Origin: Phycisphaerae bacterium
GTDB lineage: Bacteria; Planctomycetota; Phycisphaerae; SM23-33
Length of the DNA stretch: 64,000 nt
NCBI GenBank assembly: GCA_030745875.1
Contig: JASLNT010000057.1
Coordinates: forward strand, 62,001-126,000
Direction of reading: 5' to 3'
Shown: positions 53,724-62,394 of the stretch, in pieces
How the letters are laid out: each line of letters opens with the position of its first letter
Position numbering within the stretch: the first letter of the stretch is position 1
Notes under the pieces: generated by a model
Seen by the model: only the letters and a program-made list of their open reading frames with translations
The model's database searches: none
Told to the model about the DNA's origin: nothing
Program-made: the position numbers and the translations under genes

Positions 53724-55355
53724 ATGGAATTCAGGTCCAGAGCATTCTTGACGGTCATGGCGACGCTGATTCCGTTATCCGTGTCGGTCGCCGCCGACAA
53801 GGTTGCGACCCCCAAAGCTTCTCAACCGCCCGGGGATTTGAAACTGGCTTTTGATTCGAGCAAGGACGCCGCGTACCTGACTCGCGCGACACTTGCGGGC
53901 TTGAATCGAATCGAATCGAAAACGTCGCTTACCAAACTGAATATCGGCGGGGTGCAGATTCAGGCCGCCGGTTGGTTCGGTAAGACCAGTCTCAGGATTG
54001 GTTTGGACGCCGATGGCGACGGAATCGTGGGGTTCAAAGAGTACCACCAGGTGGGGAAAGACGGCTCGGTGATACTGTCGGTGCTGTCCGAGGGGAAGGA
54101 ACTGAACGTCCGGTGCACGAATGTTGAAATGCACTACGACAAGAAGAAGGACGAAATAATACTTATGAGATGGAGGATGCAGTGCCTGTACAGTTGGATC
54201 GGCGTAATCGACAAGACGAAGATCCGCATCATCGACGACAATGTTGACGGTAAGTACTCCAATGACGGTCGTGATGCGATCCTGATCGGCGATTCGAAGC
54301 TCGCCATGCCGCTTCGCCATTATCATAAGATCGGCGAACATTTCTACAAACTCGAGATCCGTGCGGGCGGTTCGGCTGTCAAATTCCAGCAAATCAAATT
54401 CTCTGAAATGGGACTGGTGCGATCGCCTTTACCAGACAAGAACCTGCTGGGTCTCGTGCTTGAAAACGGCGGCGGGGCGTTTGACATCCGGGCGTGCGGC
54501 AAGACCGGGATTCCTGCGGGGACGTATTATCTGGCGTATGGGGTCATGGGCGACTCGAAAGACCCCCTGCCGTTCTTCCGCGCCATGGATATGGTGAAAT
54601 ACGAAATACAGGCCGACAAGATTAACATGCTGCGCGTCGGTCCTCCGCTGCAGTTGGTTTTTGGGACGGTGTTCCAGGAGGCCGACAAGACCAAGAAGAC
54701 GCCCAACATGGTCGGAATCGGGAGCCCGCAATACGTCATGGGAGCCTCCGGCGAGTTGTACGGGCCTATCAGTTTTCCCAACGCTCGACAGGAGAAGGGG
54801 CGTCCGGCGATAATGATCGTTCAGGGGAACAAACCGCTGGTCAAGAGTTCCATGCCCCAGAAGAACGGTAGGATCGGGATGTTTACGTGGAGGATTCCCG
54901 AAAAGCTCAATCTGCGAAACGTCAAGGTGATTATGGCGGCTCATACGCAGCAACTCGGAAAAGTTATAGGCATGCGGACGATCAAGCAGATCTTCTCCAA
55001 GGACCGATTCGCGCCTCCGTCAACTGACAAACCGTCGGTCACTGCGACACCGTGGGACAAGTCCGAAGAGCCCGCGGCGGACCCGAAGGATCCCAAGGTC
55101 GCCAAAACCGATCCCAAACTCAAGCCCAAGCCCAAGCCGCCCAAGCACCCGACAACGCGCTCGCGCCCGCCGCGCCCGCCGAAACCGCCAGCCAGCAACG
55201 AAACCAAAGCCGGGCGACTGGTGAAACTCGCGCGGAACTACATAAAGGTTGGGCATCGCGCCAAAGCTGTCGAAGTATTCAAAGCGGCAATAGCGGAATA
55301 TCCGGACACCAAAGCCGCCGCAACCGCCAGGAAACTGCTGGAGTCAATGAAATAA
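53724..55355 (+). CDS. secreted EF-hand-like / Pro-rich / TPR-like protein (tandem paralogue 1)
   Basis: From ATG 53724 (in-frame GTG 53712 is the alternative) the product is 543 residues. It has a signal peptide (1-23); a beta-rich region with an EF-hand-like loop LDADGDGIVGFKEY (about 96-109) and a second Asp-rich loop DDNVDGKYSNDGRDA (about 172-186); a long central region; a Lys/Pro-rich linker (about 440-490) and a short TPR-like helical end (NETKAGRLVKLARNYIKVG). The calcium-loop residues suggest an extracytoplasmic calcium-binding protein. Its family is not recognised. The next gene encodes a paralogue with the same order. Confidence 0.75.
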   Translation: MEFRSRAFLTVMATLIPLSVSVAADKVATPKASQPPGDLKLAFDSSKDAAYLTRATLAGLNRIESKTSLTKLNIGGVQIQAAGWFGKTSLRIGLDADGDGIVGFKEYHQVGKDGSVILSVLSEGKELNVRCTNVEMHYDKKKDEIILMRWRMQCLYSWIGVIDKTKIRIIDDNVDGKYSNDGRDAILIGDSKLAMPLRHYHKIGEHFYKLEIRAGGSAVKFQQIKFSEMGLVRSPLPDKNLLGLVLENGGGAFDIRACGKTGIPAGTYYLAYGVMGDSKDPLPFFRAMDMVKYEIQADKINMLRVGPPLQLVFGTVFQEADKTKKTPNMVGIGSPQYVMGASGELYGPISFPNARQEKGRPAIMIVQGNKPLVKSSMPQKNGRIGMFTWRIPEKLNLRNVKVIMAAHTQQLGKVIGMRTIKQIFSKDRFAPPSTDKPSVTATPWDKSEEPAADPKDPKVAKTDPKLKPKPKPPKHPTTRSRPPRPPKPPASNETKAGRLVKLARNYIKVGHRAKAVEVFKAAIAEYPDTKAAATARKLLESMK

Positions 55356-55432
55356 CGCGACCCTCCCTTTCGGAGCCGGTGCGTTTTCTCGGAGAAGTTG
55401 CGTATTTCAATATCCGCGGGAATAGATGTTAC

Positions 55433-55461
55433 GAGACATTTGCGCATAATCAGGGTACAAT
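55433..55461 (+). promoter_or_regulatory. promoter of the second tandem secreted paralogue
   Basis: GAGACA (55433-55438), a 17-base spacer and TACAAT (55456-55461), about 60 bases before the ATG, with the same ACATTTG after the -35 as the upstream paralogue's promoter. Each copy therefore has its own promoter. Confidence 0.6.
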
Positions 55462-55522
55462 AACGGGTTGTCCGCCGATTGCACTGTCAACACGATTGTC
55501 AGCCTTTTAAGCGAGATTCGCC

Positions 55523-57208
55523 ATGGGACCTAAAGCTGAAATCCTCTTCGCTATCGTCTCCATCCTTGTGTTTTCGTCTACATCGGTCGCCGCCGGCAAG
55601 GCCGCCTCCGCCGACGCCTCCGCCGATCAGGGCAAGGCGACTCTAACCTACGACAGCGGCAGGAAAGTTACGTGTCTTACTCCGCGCTGGGCGAGCGGAG
55701 GGAGTCAGATGAATACGAAAGGCTCATCCGGCAAGGCGTCTATCGGTGGTAAAAGCGTACCGGTGGCCGGTTGGAAGAGCGGGGCGGGCTATCGGATCGG
55801 TCTGGATGTAAACGGTGACGGGATCGTAAACACCGAGGAATACAGGAAAGTCGCCGCCGGCGGTTCGGTCGTGCTTACCGGGAAGGTCGGCGAGAAGGAG
55901 CTGTCGATTCGCTGTTCGGATGTTTTCCTTCATTACGACGAGAAGAAGGGCGAAGTGCACAGCATGAGATGGCGGATGCAGGGCGTCTACGGCTGGGTGG
56001 GCAAGGTCGCAGCGACGGACGTTCGCATTCTGGATGAGAATCTGGACGGTAAGTACGGTAACGACGGTAGAGATGCGATTCAGATCGGAAAGTCCAGGTT
56101 GGCGCTTCCGCTTCGCAAACAGCATCGGATTGGCGACGATTTCTACACTCTTAAGGTCGCACCCGACGGTTCGAGCCTCGAGTTCAAGAAGATCAAGGAC
56201 GTGCAGGTGGGGCTCGTCCGCACGCCGTTTGTGGGCAGATACCTCCTGGGCCTGGTTCTCGACGGAGCCCAGGGAGCGTTCGACATACAGGCCTGCAGCC
56301 GCACCGGAATCCCCGCCGGGACGTACGACGTTTCGTACGGGGTCGTGGGCAATCCCAAGTTTCCGGCGGCGCTTTTTCGCGGGCGGAACGATATGCTCAA
56401 ATACGAAATCCAGGCCGACAAGAGGAACACCCTCCGCATCGGACCGCCCATGCAACTGGTGTTCTGGTCGGAGTTCAAACAAGAGGAAAGAAACAAGAAC
56501 AAGAATAAGAACAAGAACGCCAAGCCTGCGAAGACAACCAAGACCTCCGGTCAGACGGTCTCGAGAATCGGCGTGAGGCGCCCGGATCGCGTGATCGGAG
56601 CCGGAGGCGAGGAGTACGGACCGGTTACTTTCCCCAACGCTCGCAGTTCCAGAGGGCGCCCGATGGTTCAGATACTCCAGGGCGGAAGAACCCTCGCCAA
56701 GACCATCATGGCTGAAAAGGACGGGAGGATACAGGACTTCTGGTATGAACTGCCCCGGAAATTCTCGGCCCAAAGCATCAGAGTGATTATGGTCGCCAAC
56801 GTGCCCGGACTGGGGAAAATCACAGGCGTCAGGACTCTAAAGCAGATCTACAACAGAGAACCCGTAGTCCCGCCCAAGACTGACAAACCGTCGGTCAGCA
56901 CCGTTCCGTGGAAAAGGCCCGGCAGGCCGACGAAAGTTGCGGTCAAACCCAAACCCCCCGTCGGCGTCAAACCCAAACCGCGCCCCAAACCCACCACGCG
57001 ACCGTCCGTTGTCAAGCCGCGCCCCAAACCGCCGAAGCCCGTATCCACCGACGAGCAGAAAGCCGCTCGACTCCTGAAACTCGCTCGCAGCTACGAGAAG
57101 ATGAAACTGCAAGCCAAGTTCGTCGAGATGCTGAAGAAGACCGTCGAGAAATACCCCGCCACCAAGGCCGCCATAACCGCCAAAACACTGCTGTCGGCAA
57201 TTCAGTGA
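55523..57208 (+). CDS. secreted EF-hand-like / Pro-rich / TPR-like protein (tandem paralogue 2)
   Basis: The 561-residue product repeats the layout of its upstream neighbour: signal peptide (1-24), EF-hand-like LDVNGDGIVNTEEY (about 93-106), Asp-rich DENLDGKYGNDGRDA, the SIRCSDVFLHYDEKKGEVHSM-type strand, a Lys/Asn-rich insert (about 315-335, KNKNKNKNAK) absent in paralogue 1, a Pro/Lys-rich linker and a TPR-like end (RLLKLARSYEKMK). Identity with the neighbour is moderate, so the duplication is old but the order is strictly kept. Function unknown; calcium-dependent surface or periplasmic binding is the best inference. Confidence 0.75.
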   Translation: MGPKAEILFAIVSILVFSSTSVAAGKAASADASADQGKATLTYDSGRKVTCLTPRWASGGSQMNTKGSSGKASIGGKSVPVAGWKSGAGYRIGLDVNGDGIVNTEEYRKVAAGGSVVLTGKVGEKELSIRCSDVFLHYDEKKGEVHSMRWRMQGVYGWVGKVAATDVRILDENLDGKYGNDGRDAIQIGKSRLALPLRKQHRIGDDFYTLKVAPDGSSLEFKKIKDVQVGLVRTPFVGRYLLGLVLDGAQGAFDIQACSRTGIPAGTYDVSYGVVGNPKFPAALFRGRNDMLKYEIQADKRNTLRIGPPMQLVFWSEFKQEERNKNKNKNKNAKPAKTTKTSGQTVSRIGVRRPDRVIGAGGEEYGPVTFPNARSSRGRPMVQILQGGRTLAKTIMAEKDGRIQDFWYELPRKFSAQSIRVIMVANVPGLGKITGVRTLKQIYNREPVVPPKTDKPSVSTVPWKRPGRPTKVAVKPKPPVGVKPKPRPKPTTRPSVVKPRPKPPKPVSTDEQKAARLLKLARSYEKMKLQAKFVEMLKKTVEKYPATKAAITAKTLLSAIQ

Positions 57209-57216
57209 TTTTCACC

Positions 57217-57253
57217 GGAGGTCCGGTTGTCGCCCGGATCCATACGGACCTCC
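57217..57253. terminator. inverted repeat after the tandem paralogues
   Basis: GGAGGTCCG (57217-57225) and CGGACCTCC (57245-57253) are perfect complements with a 19-base spacer, just after the stop of paralogue 2. There is no T-tract; a terminator or a protein-binding palindrome are both possible. Confidence 0.4.
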
Positions 57254-57340
57254 CGCCCGGACGATGGCGATACGATCGGCATCGTTAGAGCCTGGGGCTG
57301 TTGGGGGGATCCGTCGCGCTGCGGCGCCTGGTCGATTAGT

Positions 57341-57655
57341 CTACTCGGCCATTTGCATCAGTTCGATCGGCGCGGTGTCTTCCATGATGAAGGCGATGGT
57401 TAGACCTTCGAACACTTCGAACGGCTCGATCAGGACGTTTTTGCCTTCGATGGCGGTCTTGATGTCGTCAACCAGGAACGCCGCATGAGGTCTGGTCTGG
57501 AGTTCCTGGGGCATCGGGCTGTCCGATTCGAAACGCAGCCATTCGATTCTGTACTCGGAGGATTCGGGATCGGTGTAGAAAACTTTTCCGCCTTCGAGGT
57601 ACTCTTCGCCTTCATGCTGCTGATCGGTTGGGATGCCAATGTGGTGGAATTTCAT
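57341..57655 (-). CDS. VOC/glyoxalase-fold small protein
   Basis: The 104-residue product begins MKFHHIGIP, the typical first strand of vicinal-oxygen-chelate proteins with a metal-binding His, and has LQTRPHAAFLVDDIKTAI (second half) and a late Glu in APIELMQ. One VOC module normally pairs two beta-alpha-beta-beta-beta units; at 104 residues this is close to a single short module. It lies 28 bases after the cupin gene on the same strand, so the two form an operon, divergent from the dhaK operon. Substrate unknown. Confidence 0.72.
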   Translation of the reverse strand: MKFHHIGIPTDQQHEGEEYLEGGKVFYTDPESSEYRIEWLRFESDSPMPQELQTRPHAAFLVDDIKTAIEGKNVLIEPFEVFEGLTIAFIMEDTAPIELMQMAE

Positions 57656-57683
57656 ATCTGCTCCTGTGGTGGGTTAGAATTTC

Positions 57684-58253
57684 TTAGAATTTCACGTCGG
57701 GGTTTGTAAATCGAAGACCGTCATTATCGTGGAATGTAGCATATTCCGTGACTATCGCGCCATCCGGTCCGGCCAGCATGAAATGCTTCGCCTCCGGTCG
57801 GTTCAGCGCGTCGATCTCGCCGATGGCGACTTCCTTGACATTTCCGGTGGTGATGAATTCGGCTTGGCTGGGCGGTGTCTGGACTGGACAGGGCGTGGTT
57901 TCCGGGCCTTCTGCGAAGGTGTATATCATACCGTGTCGCACCTGCCAGCTTTCCATCTTGGGCGGCACGTCCCCGGCCTGCACGTGCGCATGCTCCACAA
58001 TCATCTGTCCGGGCAGGAGATATATCTCGTGCCCGAAGTACTTGTATTCAGGATCGTTGACCCAGAACACCCCCGCCATCCCCACATTAACGAAGTCGCC
58101 CAGACCGAAATCGATGGCCCACATTTCGCTCCGCAGCTTGTCGGGGATCGGGTAGTTGAAGGAATCCATCATCGCGAAGTAGGCTTCCCTGGCCTGGTCG
58201 TCCAGGAATTGCCCCTGGTCGTCGTAGAAATCGCTGTTGTCGAGTTTCACCAT
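57684..58253 (-). CDS. cupin-fold protein resembling D-lyxose ketol-isomerase
   Basis: The 189-residue product has a cupin core with metal-binding histidines and Glu spread as in lyxose-isomerase-type cupins: YFGHEIYLLPGQMIVEHAHVQ (about 73-93) and SWQVRHGMIYTF, with a later His in EAKHFMLAGPDG. These enzymes interconvert aldoses and ketoses with a bound Mn ion. It stands in divergent orientation next to a dihydroxyacetone-kinase/LsrF-type operon, which makes a sugar isomerase role reasonable. The assignment to the lyxose isomerase family is by motif style and needs profile confirmation. Confidence 0.6.
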   Translation of the reverse strand: MVKLDNSDFYDDQGQFLDDQAREAYFAMMDSFNYPIPDKLRSEMWAIDFGLGDFVNVGMAGVFWVNDPEYKYFGHEIYLLPGQMIVEHAHVQAGDVPPKMESWQVRHGMIYTFAEGPETTPCPVQTPPSQAEFITTGNVKEVAIGEIDALNRPEAKHFMLAGPDGAIVTEYATFHDNDGLRFTNPDVKF

Positions 58254-58392
58254 TGTGCTCCTTGAATCTGGTTGCTTGTAACAGCGTTATTCCCTATCAT
58301 TACCGTTCCGTCGACACGCCGGAGCAGGGAGGCTCGCGGGAATCCGAGCGTCAGGCTTGTGCTTTTGGCTTGATTTCGGATAAGGCAAACCA

Positions 58393-58421
58393 TTGATACT
58401 GGAATTGATTTTCAGTATATA
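58393..58421 (+). promoter_or_regulatory. promoter of the dhaK-dhaL-lsrF operon
   Basis: TTGATA (58393-58398), a 17-base spacer and TATATA (58416-58421) followed by AAAA lie about 47 bases before the dhaK ATG in an A/T-rich stretch that stands out from the GC-rich surroundings. Confidence 0.55.
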
Positions 58422-58467
58422 AAAAGCGATTTGGCATGACAACACCTAACTAGAAAGGCCAGCTACT

Positions 58468-59469
58468 ATGAGTATGAAGAAGTTCATCAATGACCCGGCG
58501 AACCTCACCGCGGAGCTGCTCGACGGTCTGTGCACCGCTTTCTCAGATAAACTCACGCTCGTCGACGAAAAACTCGTATGCCGCGCCAACCCCAAAGCCG
58601 AAGACAAGGTCGCCATCGTAACCCTCGGCGGATCCGGACACGAGCCCGCACTCCAGGCGTTCGTCGGAGAGGGTCTTATCGACATCAGCGTCGTCGGGGA
58701 CATCTTTGCGGCGCCGAACGGACCGAAAGTTTTCCAGGCCCTGCAGAAGATGAACCGTGAAGCAGGCGTCCTGTTTGTCGTTCTCAATCATGCAGGCGAC
58801 GTGCTCAACGCCAATATCGCTATGGAGATGGCGGAGGAAGCCGGGCTCAACGTCAAGATGATCCTCACACATGAAGACATCGCACCCGGAGCCGACGCCC
58901 CCGATGAGGACAAGAGAGGACTTGTCGGTTGCGTACCGCTGTACAAAGTCGCCGGAGCCGCCGCCGAAGCCGGTAAGAGCCTCGACGAAGTTTACGCCAT
59001 CGCCGAACGATTCAACAACAACATGGCCACTCTCGCCGTAGCCATGAAGGTCGCCACCCACCCGCAGAACGGCGACGCCATCGGTGACATCGCTGAAGAC
59101 GAAATGGAGATCGGAATGGGGCAGCACGGTGAAGCCGGAACCGGTCCCTGCAAGATCATGTCCGCAGACGATACCGCAAAAACGATGGTCGAAAGGCTCA
59201 TTGCAGCTGTTGGCGCCGCCAGCGGAGACAAGGTGCTTCTGACGGTTAATGGCTCGGGCGCTACGACGCACATGGAAATGTTCCTTATCTACCGCGCCGC
59301 GAGAAACGTGCTCGCCGACGCCGGTATCGAAACAGCCTGCTCGATGGTTGGCGAATATCTGACCGTTCAGGAAATGGGCGGTTTCCAGATGTTCCTGGCC
59401 AAAATGGACGACGAACTCATCGACCTGTTCAACGCGCCCTGTGATTCGCCTTACTGGACCGTCAGGTAG
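58468..59469 (+). CDS. dhaK: dihydroxyacetone kinase-type subunit DhaK
   Basis: The 333-residue protein is a full-length DhaK (N-terminal DAK1 domain only). It has LGGSGHEPALQAFVGEG, the nucleotide/substrate segment GDVLNANIAMEMA and the substrate-binding His in GMGQHGEAGTG, which forms a covalent hemiaminal with the carbonyl of the ketose. With DhaL (next gene) it would phosphorylate dihydroxyacetone or a related short ketose; no DhaM (PTS) gene is in the window, so the phosphate donor is probably ATP. The next gene starts 28 bases later. Confidence 0.9.
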   Translation: MSMKKFINDPANLTAELLDGLCTAFSDKLTLVDEKLVCRANPKAEDKVAIVTLGGSGHEPALQAFVGEGLIDISVVGDIFAAPNGPKVFQALQKMNREAGVLFVVLNHAGDVLNANIAMEMAEEAGLNVKMILTHEDIAPGADAPDEDKRGLVGCVPLYKVAGAAAEAGKSLDEVYAIAERFNNNMATLAVAMKVATHPQNGDAIGDIAEDEMEIGMGQHGEAGTGPCKIMSADDTAKTMVERLIAAVGAASGDKVLLTVNGSGATTHMEMFLIYRAARNVLADAGIETACSMVGEYLTVQEMGGFQMFLAKMDDELIDLFNAPCDSPYWTVR

Positions 59470-59497
59470 AGTCCCAACCAAAGAGGTAACACGACCA

Positions 59498-60130
59498 ATG
59501 GCCGACACAATCAATGCTGACGATATAACTGCAATGCTGCAGGCGGCGGTGGCGCTTATTCGCGAGAATGAGTCATTGCTGAGCAAGCTTGACTCCGCCA
59601 CCGGAGACGGCGATCACGGTTCCGCCATGGTCCAGGCCGTCGGCGCCGCGGAAAAGGCCGTCGACCAGTGGGACAAAGCTTCGATCAAGAGCCTGTTGCA
59701 CGGTGTCGGCTGGGGAATGATGTGTATTGACGGCGGATCCACCGGACCGCTGTGGGGCTCGCTGTTTGTCGGTATGAGCAAAGGCGCGGGAGACGCCGAG
59801 TCAATTGACTGCGCCGCTATGGCGGACATGTTCGAAGCCGGACTGGAAAAAATCCAGAAACAGTCCAAAGCGCAGGTCGGCGATAAAACCATGATGGACG
59901 CCCTGATCCCCGCGATCGGAGCAATCCGCACCGCCGCCGATTCTTCGGCGAGCATTAGTGACGCGATGACCGCCGCCGCCTCCGCCGCCGCCGCCGGAGC
60001 GGCCGCCACCGCCGACATGCAGGCCAAGTTCGGACGGGCCCGCAATCTCGGCGAGCGCGTCATCGGGCACGTGGACCCCGGCGCGACGTCGATGTCGCTG
60101 TTGTTCAAAGCGTTCAGCGAGGCCCTGTAA
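59498..60130 (+). CDS. dhaL: dihydroxyacetone kinase-type subunit DhaL
   Basis: The start at 59498 gives 210 residues of normal DhaL length. The Mg-nucleotide-binding motif SATGDGDHGSAM (about 31-42) is present, as is the Ala-rich helical barrel of the family (TAAASAAAAGAAATADM, about 161-177) and the GHVDPGATSMSLLF end. DhaL carries the nucleotide (ADP/ATP) and DhaK the ketose. Upstream in-frame codons back to 59441 lack a ribosome site and overlap dhaK, so they were not used. It is followed by the lsrF-like gene after 37 bases. Confidence 0.9.
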   Translation: MADTINADDITAMLQAAVALIRENESLLSKLDSATGDGDHGSAMVQAVGAAEKAVDQWDKASIKSLLHGVGWGMMCIDGGSTGPLWGSLFVGMSKGAGDAESIDCAAMADMFEAGLEKIQKQSKAQVGDKTMMDALIPAIGAIRTAADSSASISDAMTAAASAAAAGAAATADMQAKFGRARNLGERVIGHVDPGATSMSLLFKAFSEAL

Positions 60131-60167
60131 GCCCGCTCGATATAAATAGAAAACAAGGAATAGCAAA

Positions 60168-61058
60168 ATGGCTGATGTAGACGGTGTGGGCGGCGTAAAT
60201 GACGCTGCAGGTTTCGGGATAGGTATTCCCGTTGAGACAGAACCTTACTTCCTGAAGGGATCCAACGATCTCGGTTGGGGAATGAAGGACCGCATGTCGC
60301 GGATGTTCTGCCCGGAGTCCGGCAAGACGGTCATGCTGGCGTTCGACCACGGATACTTCCTGGGACCAACGTCCCAACTCGAACGAATCGACCTTGCTAT
60401 TCGCCCGCTTGCGCCTTACGCCGACGTGCTTATGTGCGCCCGCGGCGCGCTGCGCGCGTGCATCCCGCCGACGTACAACAAAGCGATCTCGCTGCGTTGC
60501 TCGGGCGGAATTTCGGTCCTGAAGGAGCTCAGCGACGAAGTAATCGCTGTTGACATCCAGGATGCAGTTCGGTTGAACGCTTCGGCGATGGCGGTTCAGG
60601 TGCACATCGGCGGAGTGCATGAACGCAACACCATTGACAACCTTGTCAGGATCGTTAACTCGGGCATGCAGTACGGTGTTCCGACGCTGGCGGTGACCGC
60701 CGTCGGCCGCGACATGGTGCGCGACGCACGCTACCTGGGCCTGGCGACCCGAATCTGTGCTGAAATGGGCGCACAGTTCGTTAAGACCTACTACTGCGAC
60801 GAAGGCTTCGATAAGGTGACCGCCGGTTGCCCCGTGCCGATCGTCATCGCCGGCGGAAAGAAACTGCCCGAACTCGACGCTCTCAAGATGTGCCGACGAG
60901 CCATCGACGAAGGCGCGCTTGGCGTGGATATGGGACGCAACATCTTCCAGTCCGACGCCCCCATCGCCATTCTCAAAGCCGTTCGCGCCGTTGTGCACGG
61001 CGGAGAGACGCCCGAAAAAGCGTTCGAGATGTACGAGACTCTGAAAAACGAACAATAA
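60168..61058 (+). CDS. lsrF: LsrF-type 3-hydroxy-5-phosphonooxypentane-2,4-dione thiolase / class I aldolase
   Basis: The 296-residue protein is closely similar over its whole length to E. coli Lsr[49 protein letters not shown] and [12 protein letters not shown] are all shared. It is a class I aldolase-fold enzyme with a Schiff-base Lys in VKTYY. LsrF transfers the acetyl of phosphorylated AI-2 breakdown product to CoA, giving dihydroxyacetone phosphate and acetyl-CoA. The neighbours differ from the lsr operon: no LsrK, LsrG or transporter, but DhaK and DhaL, so the kinase step may be done by DhaKL or the substrate may be another ketose. Confidence 0.9.
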   Translation: MADVDGVGGVNDAAGFGIGIPVETEPYFLKGSNDLGWGMKDRMSRMFCPESGKTVMLAFDHGYFLGPTSQLERIDLAIRPLAPYADVLMCARGALRACIPPTYNKAISLRCSGGISVLKELSDEVIAVDIQDAVRLNASAMAVQVHIGGVHERNTIDNLVRIVNSGMQYGVPTLAVTAVGRDMVRDARYLGLATRICAEMGAQFVKTYYCDEGFDKVTAGCPVPIVIAGGKKLPELDALKMCRRAIDEGALGVDMGRNIFQSDAPIAILKAVRAVVHGGETPEKAFEMYETLKNEQ

Positions 61059-61117
61059 ATCCTGCAAGGGTTCCGTTAATCCCAACAAACCCGTAATAGA
61101 CTCTTAAGGAGCAATGC

Positions 61118-61711
61118 ATGACTTTCAAACAGTTTTTTCCCATCCCCGTCGGAATCGCCGTATTAGCGTTCCTGCTGATGATTTTTGATATCATCGCGGG
61201 GTACTGTCCCGGGAAGTACTTTGTTATCTGGGTTGCTTTCCAGGCATGGGCGATGTACTTCATGGCCGGTTGCACGCTGCAGAATGGTGTAAAAGTCATG
61301 TTGGGATATCTCGGCGGGGCGGTAGCCTCGATAGCGATTATGGAATTCAGCGGTTTGATCAGCTTCCTGGGACCGATGGCAGCCCCGGTCGCAGTGCTCA
61401 TAATCGTCGTGCCCGTTATCTGCGCCGAACGCGTGCCCATGCTCGATTTCGTACCGGCGTGGTTCGTCGGCGCAGGCGTGTATTTCGCCCTGCGAGGCAG
61501 CTACCCAACGCACACGGCGACCACTATAACGAGCCTGTTCTCATGTGCTGTCGGTATCGCATTCGGAATCGCCACTGTTGTCGGTCGCGGCAAGTACGAA
61601 GCTACACTGAAGCTTGGCGAAGAGGCCCCTGCGGAGGCTCCGGCTGAGGCTGTTGCTGAGACTCCCGCCGAAGCGCCCGCTCCCGCTGAGACGGAAGAAT
61701 CGGCCGAATAA
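61118..61711 (+). CDS. DUF1097-type membrane protein with Ala/Glu/Pro tail
   Basis: The 197-residue protein has about five or six transmembrane helices (10-165), resembling the DUF1097/YcdZ family, and a soluble tail of about 30 residues made of Glu-Ala-Pro repeats (EAPAEAPAEAVAETPAEAP). The position after dhaK-dhaL-lsrF suggests a transport or sensing role for the same sugar, but the family is uncharacterised. It is the last gene of the operon, followed by a 10-base-stem hairpin. Confidence 0.72.
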   Translation: MTFKQFFPIPVGIAVLAFLLMIFDIIAGYCPGKYFVIWVAFQAWAMYFMAGCTLQNGVKVMLGYLGGAVASIAIMEFSGLISFLGPMAAPVAVLIIVVPVICAERVPMLDFVPAWFVGAGVYFALRGSYPTHTATTITSLFSCAVGIAFGIATVVGRGKYEATLKLGEEAPAEAPAEAVAETPAEAPAPAETEESAE

Positions 61712-61726
61712 TCTGACTTACCCCCG

Positions 61727-61759
61727 CAATGCCCGCATCTGTCTTGGTTGCGGGCATTG
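61727..61759 (+). terminator. hairpin ending the dhaK-dhaL-lsrF operon
   Basis: CAATGCCCGC (61727-61736) pairs perfectly with GCGGGCATTG (61750-61759) around a 13-base loop, 15 bases after the last stop codon. The T-tract is poor. Confidence 0.65.
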
Positions 61760-61771
61760 TCATGCGCTGAA

Positions 61772-62080
61772 CTAATTCGAATCGCCTAGTCGCACCCGCA
61801 TATCCGCCGCCGAGAGCCCCGCGACCTGGAACTCCTTCCGCGGATTGGTCATACCGGAGATGATTTCCACATCGCGCCTGGACACGCCAAGGGCTTTGGC
61901 GAGCGTTTTGGCGATTGATGCGTTGGCGCGTCCTTTTTCGGCGGCCGATGAAGTCGCGATCTTCAGACAGTCGCCCAGAACGCCCACCACCTTGTCGCGC
62001 GAGGCTCCGGGAACCGCTTTGACGGGAATTACCGCTCCGCCGGGCGCATCACGAACAGCAATTTTTTCGATATCCTTCAT
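61772..62080 (-). CDS. YggU/DUF167 family protein
   Basis: The 102-residue product shows the family pattern: AVIPVKAVPGASRDKVVGV at 15-33, SSAAEKGRANASIAKTLAKALGV near 47-69 and a GMTNPRKEFQVAGLS end. DUF167 proteins are small, cytoplasmic and uncharacterised, often encoded near cell-division or proline genes. Here it is separated from leuD by the three-hairpin element, on the same strand, so the element interrupts what may once have been one operon. Confidence 0.85.
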   Translation of the reverse strand: MKDIEKIAVRDAPGGAVIPVKAVPGASRDKVVGVLGDCLKIATSSAAEKGRANASIAKTLAKALGVSRRDVEIISGMTNPRKEFQVAGLSAADMRVRLGDSN

Positions 62081-62101
62081 AACCCCGCCGCCGTTCGTAG
62101 A

Positions 62102-62118
62102 CGCGGCGTCTCGCCGCG
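62102..62118. repeat. small GC palindrome beside the REP-type element
   Basis: CGCGGCG-TCT-CGCCGCG is a perfect 7-base stem with a 3-base loop, directly before the tandem A units of the element at 62121-62384. Confidence 0.6.
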
Positions 62119-62120
62119 CC

Positions 62121-62384
62121 AGCCGTGTCCGTCAGGCCCGAAGGGTCTTCACGATCCTAGCCGTGTCCGTTAGGCCCGAAGGGTCTTCACGATCTTAGCC
62201 GGGGCCGGAAGGCCCCGGAACGCATATCCAAATACACAAGAGCCCGAAAAGGGCGACACAACAACTGCTTTGGCGCCGCCGCGTTCATTTCTGTCGCCCT
62301 TTTCGGGCCCAGTTCTAATGGCCCCGGGTTCCGGGGCCTTCCGGCCCGGGCTAAGATCGAAGCGGCCCTACGGGCCTGACGATC
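62121..62384. repeat. transposase-less three-hairpin inverted REP-type element
   Basis: A 38-base unit is repeated twice (62121-62158 and 62159-62196, two mismatches), followed by hairpin B (62197-62221, CCGGGGCC-style stem), hairpin C (GCCC-GAAAA-GGGC, 62242-62254), a 30-base spacer, then C' (62293-62309), B' (62320-62350) and A' (62362-62384) in inverted order. Motifs and order match the arms around the transposase remnant near 49 kb, so this looks like a non-autonomous copy mobilised in trans. Confidence 0.8.
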
Positions 62385-62394
62385 ACAGCAGGCG

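Noticed and set aside
62102..62384. CRISPR array near 62.1 kb
   Set aside because: Only two copies of a 38-base unit with no spacers between them, within an inverted-repeat element; no cas genes.
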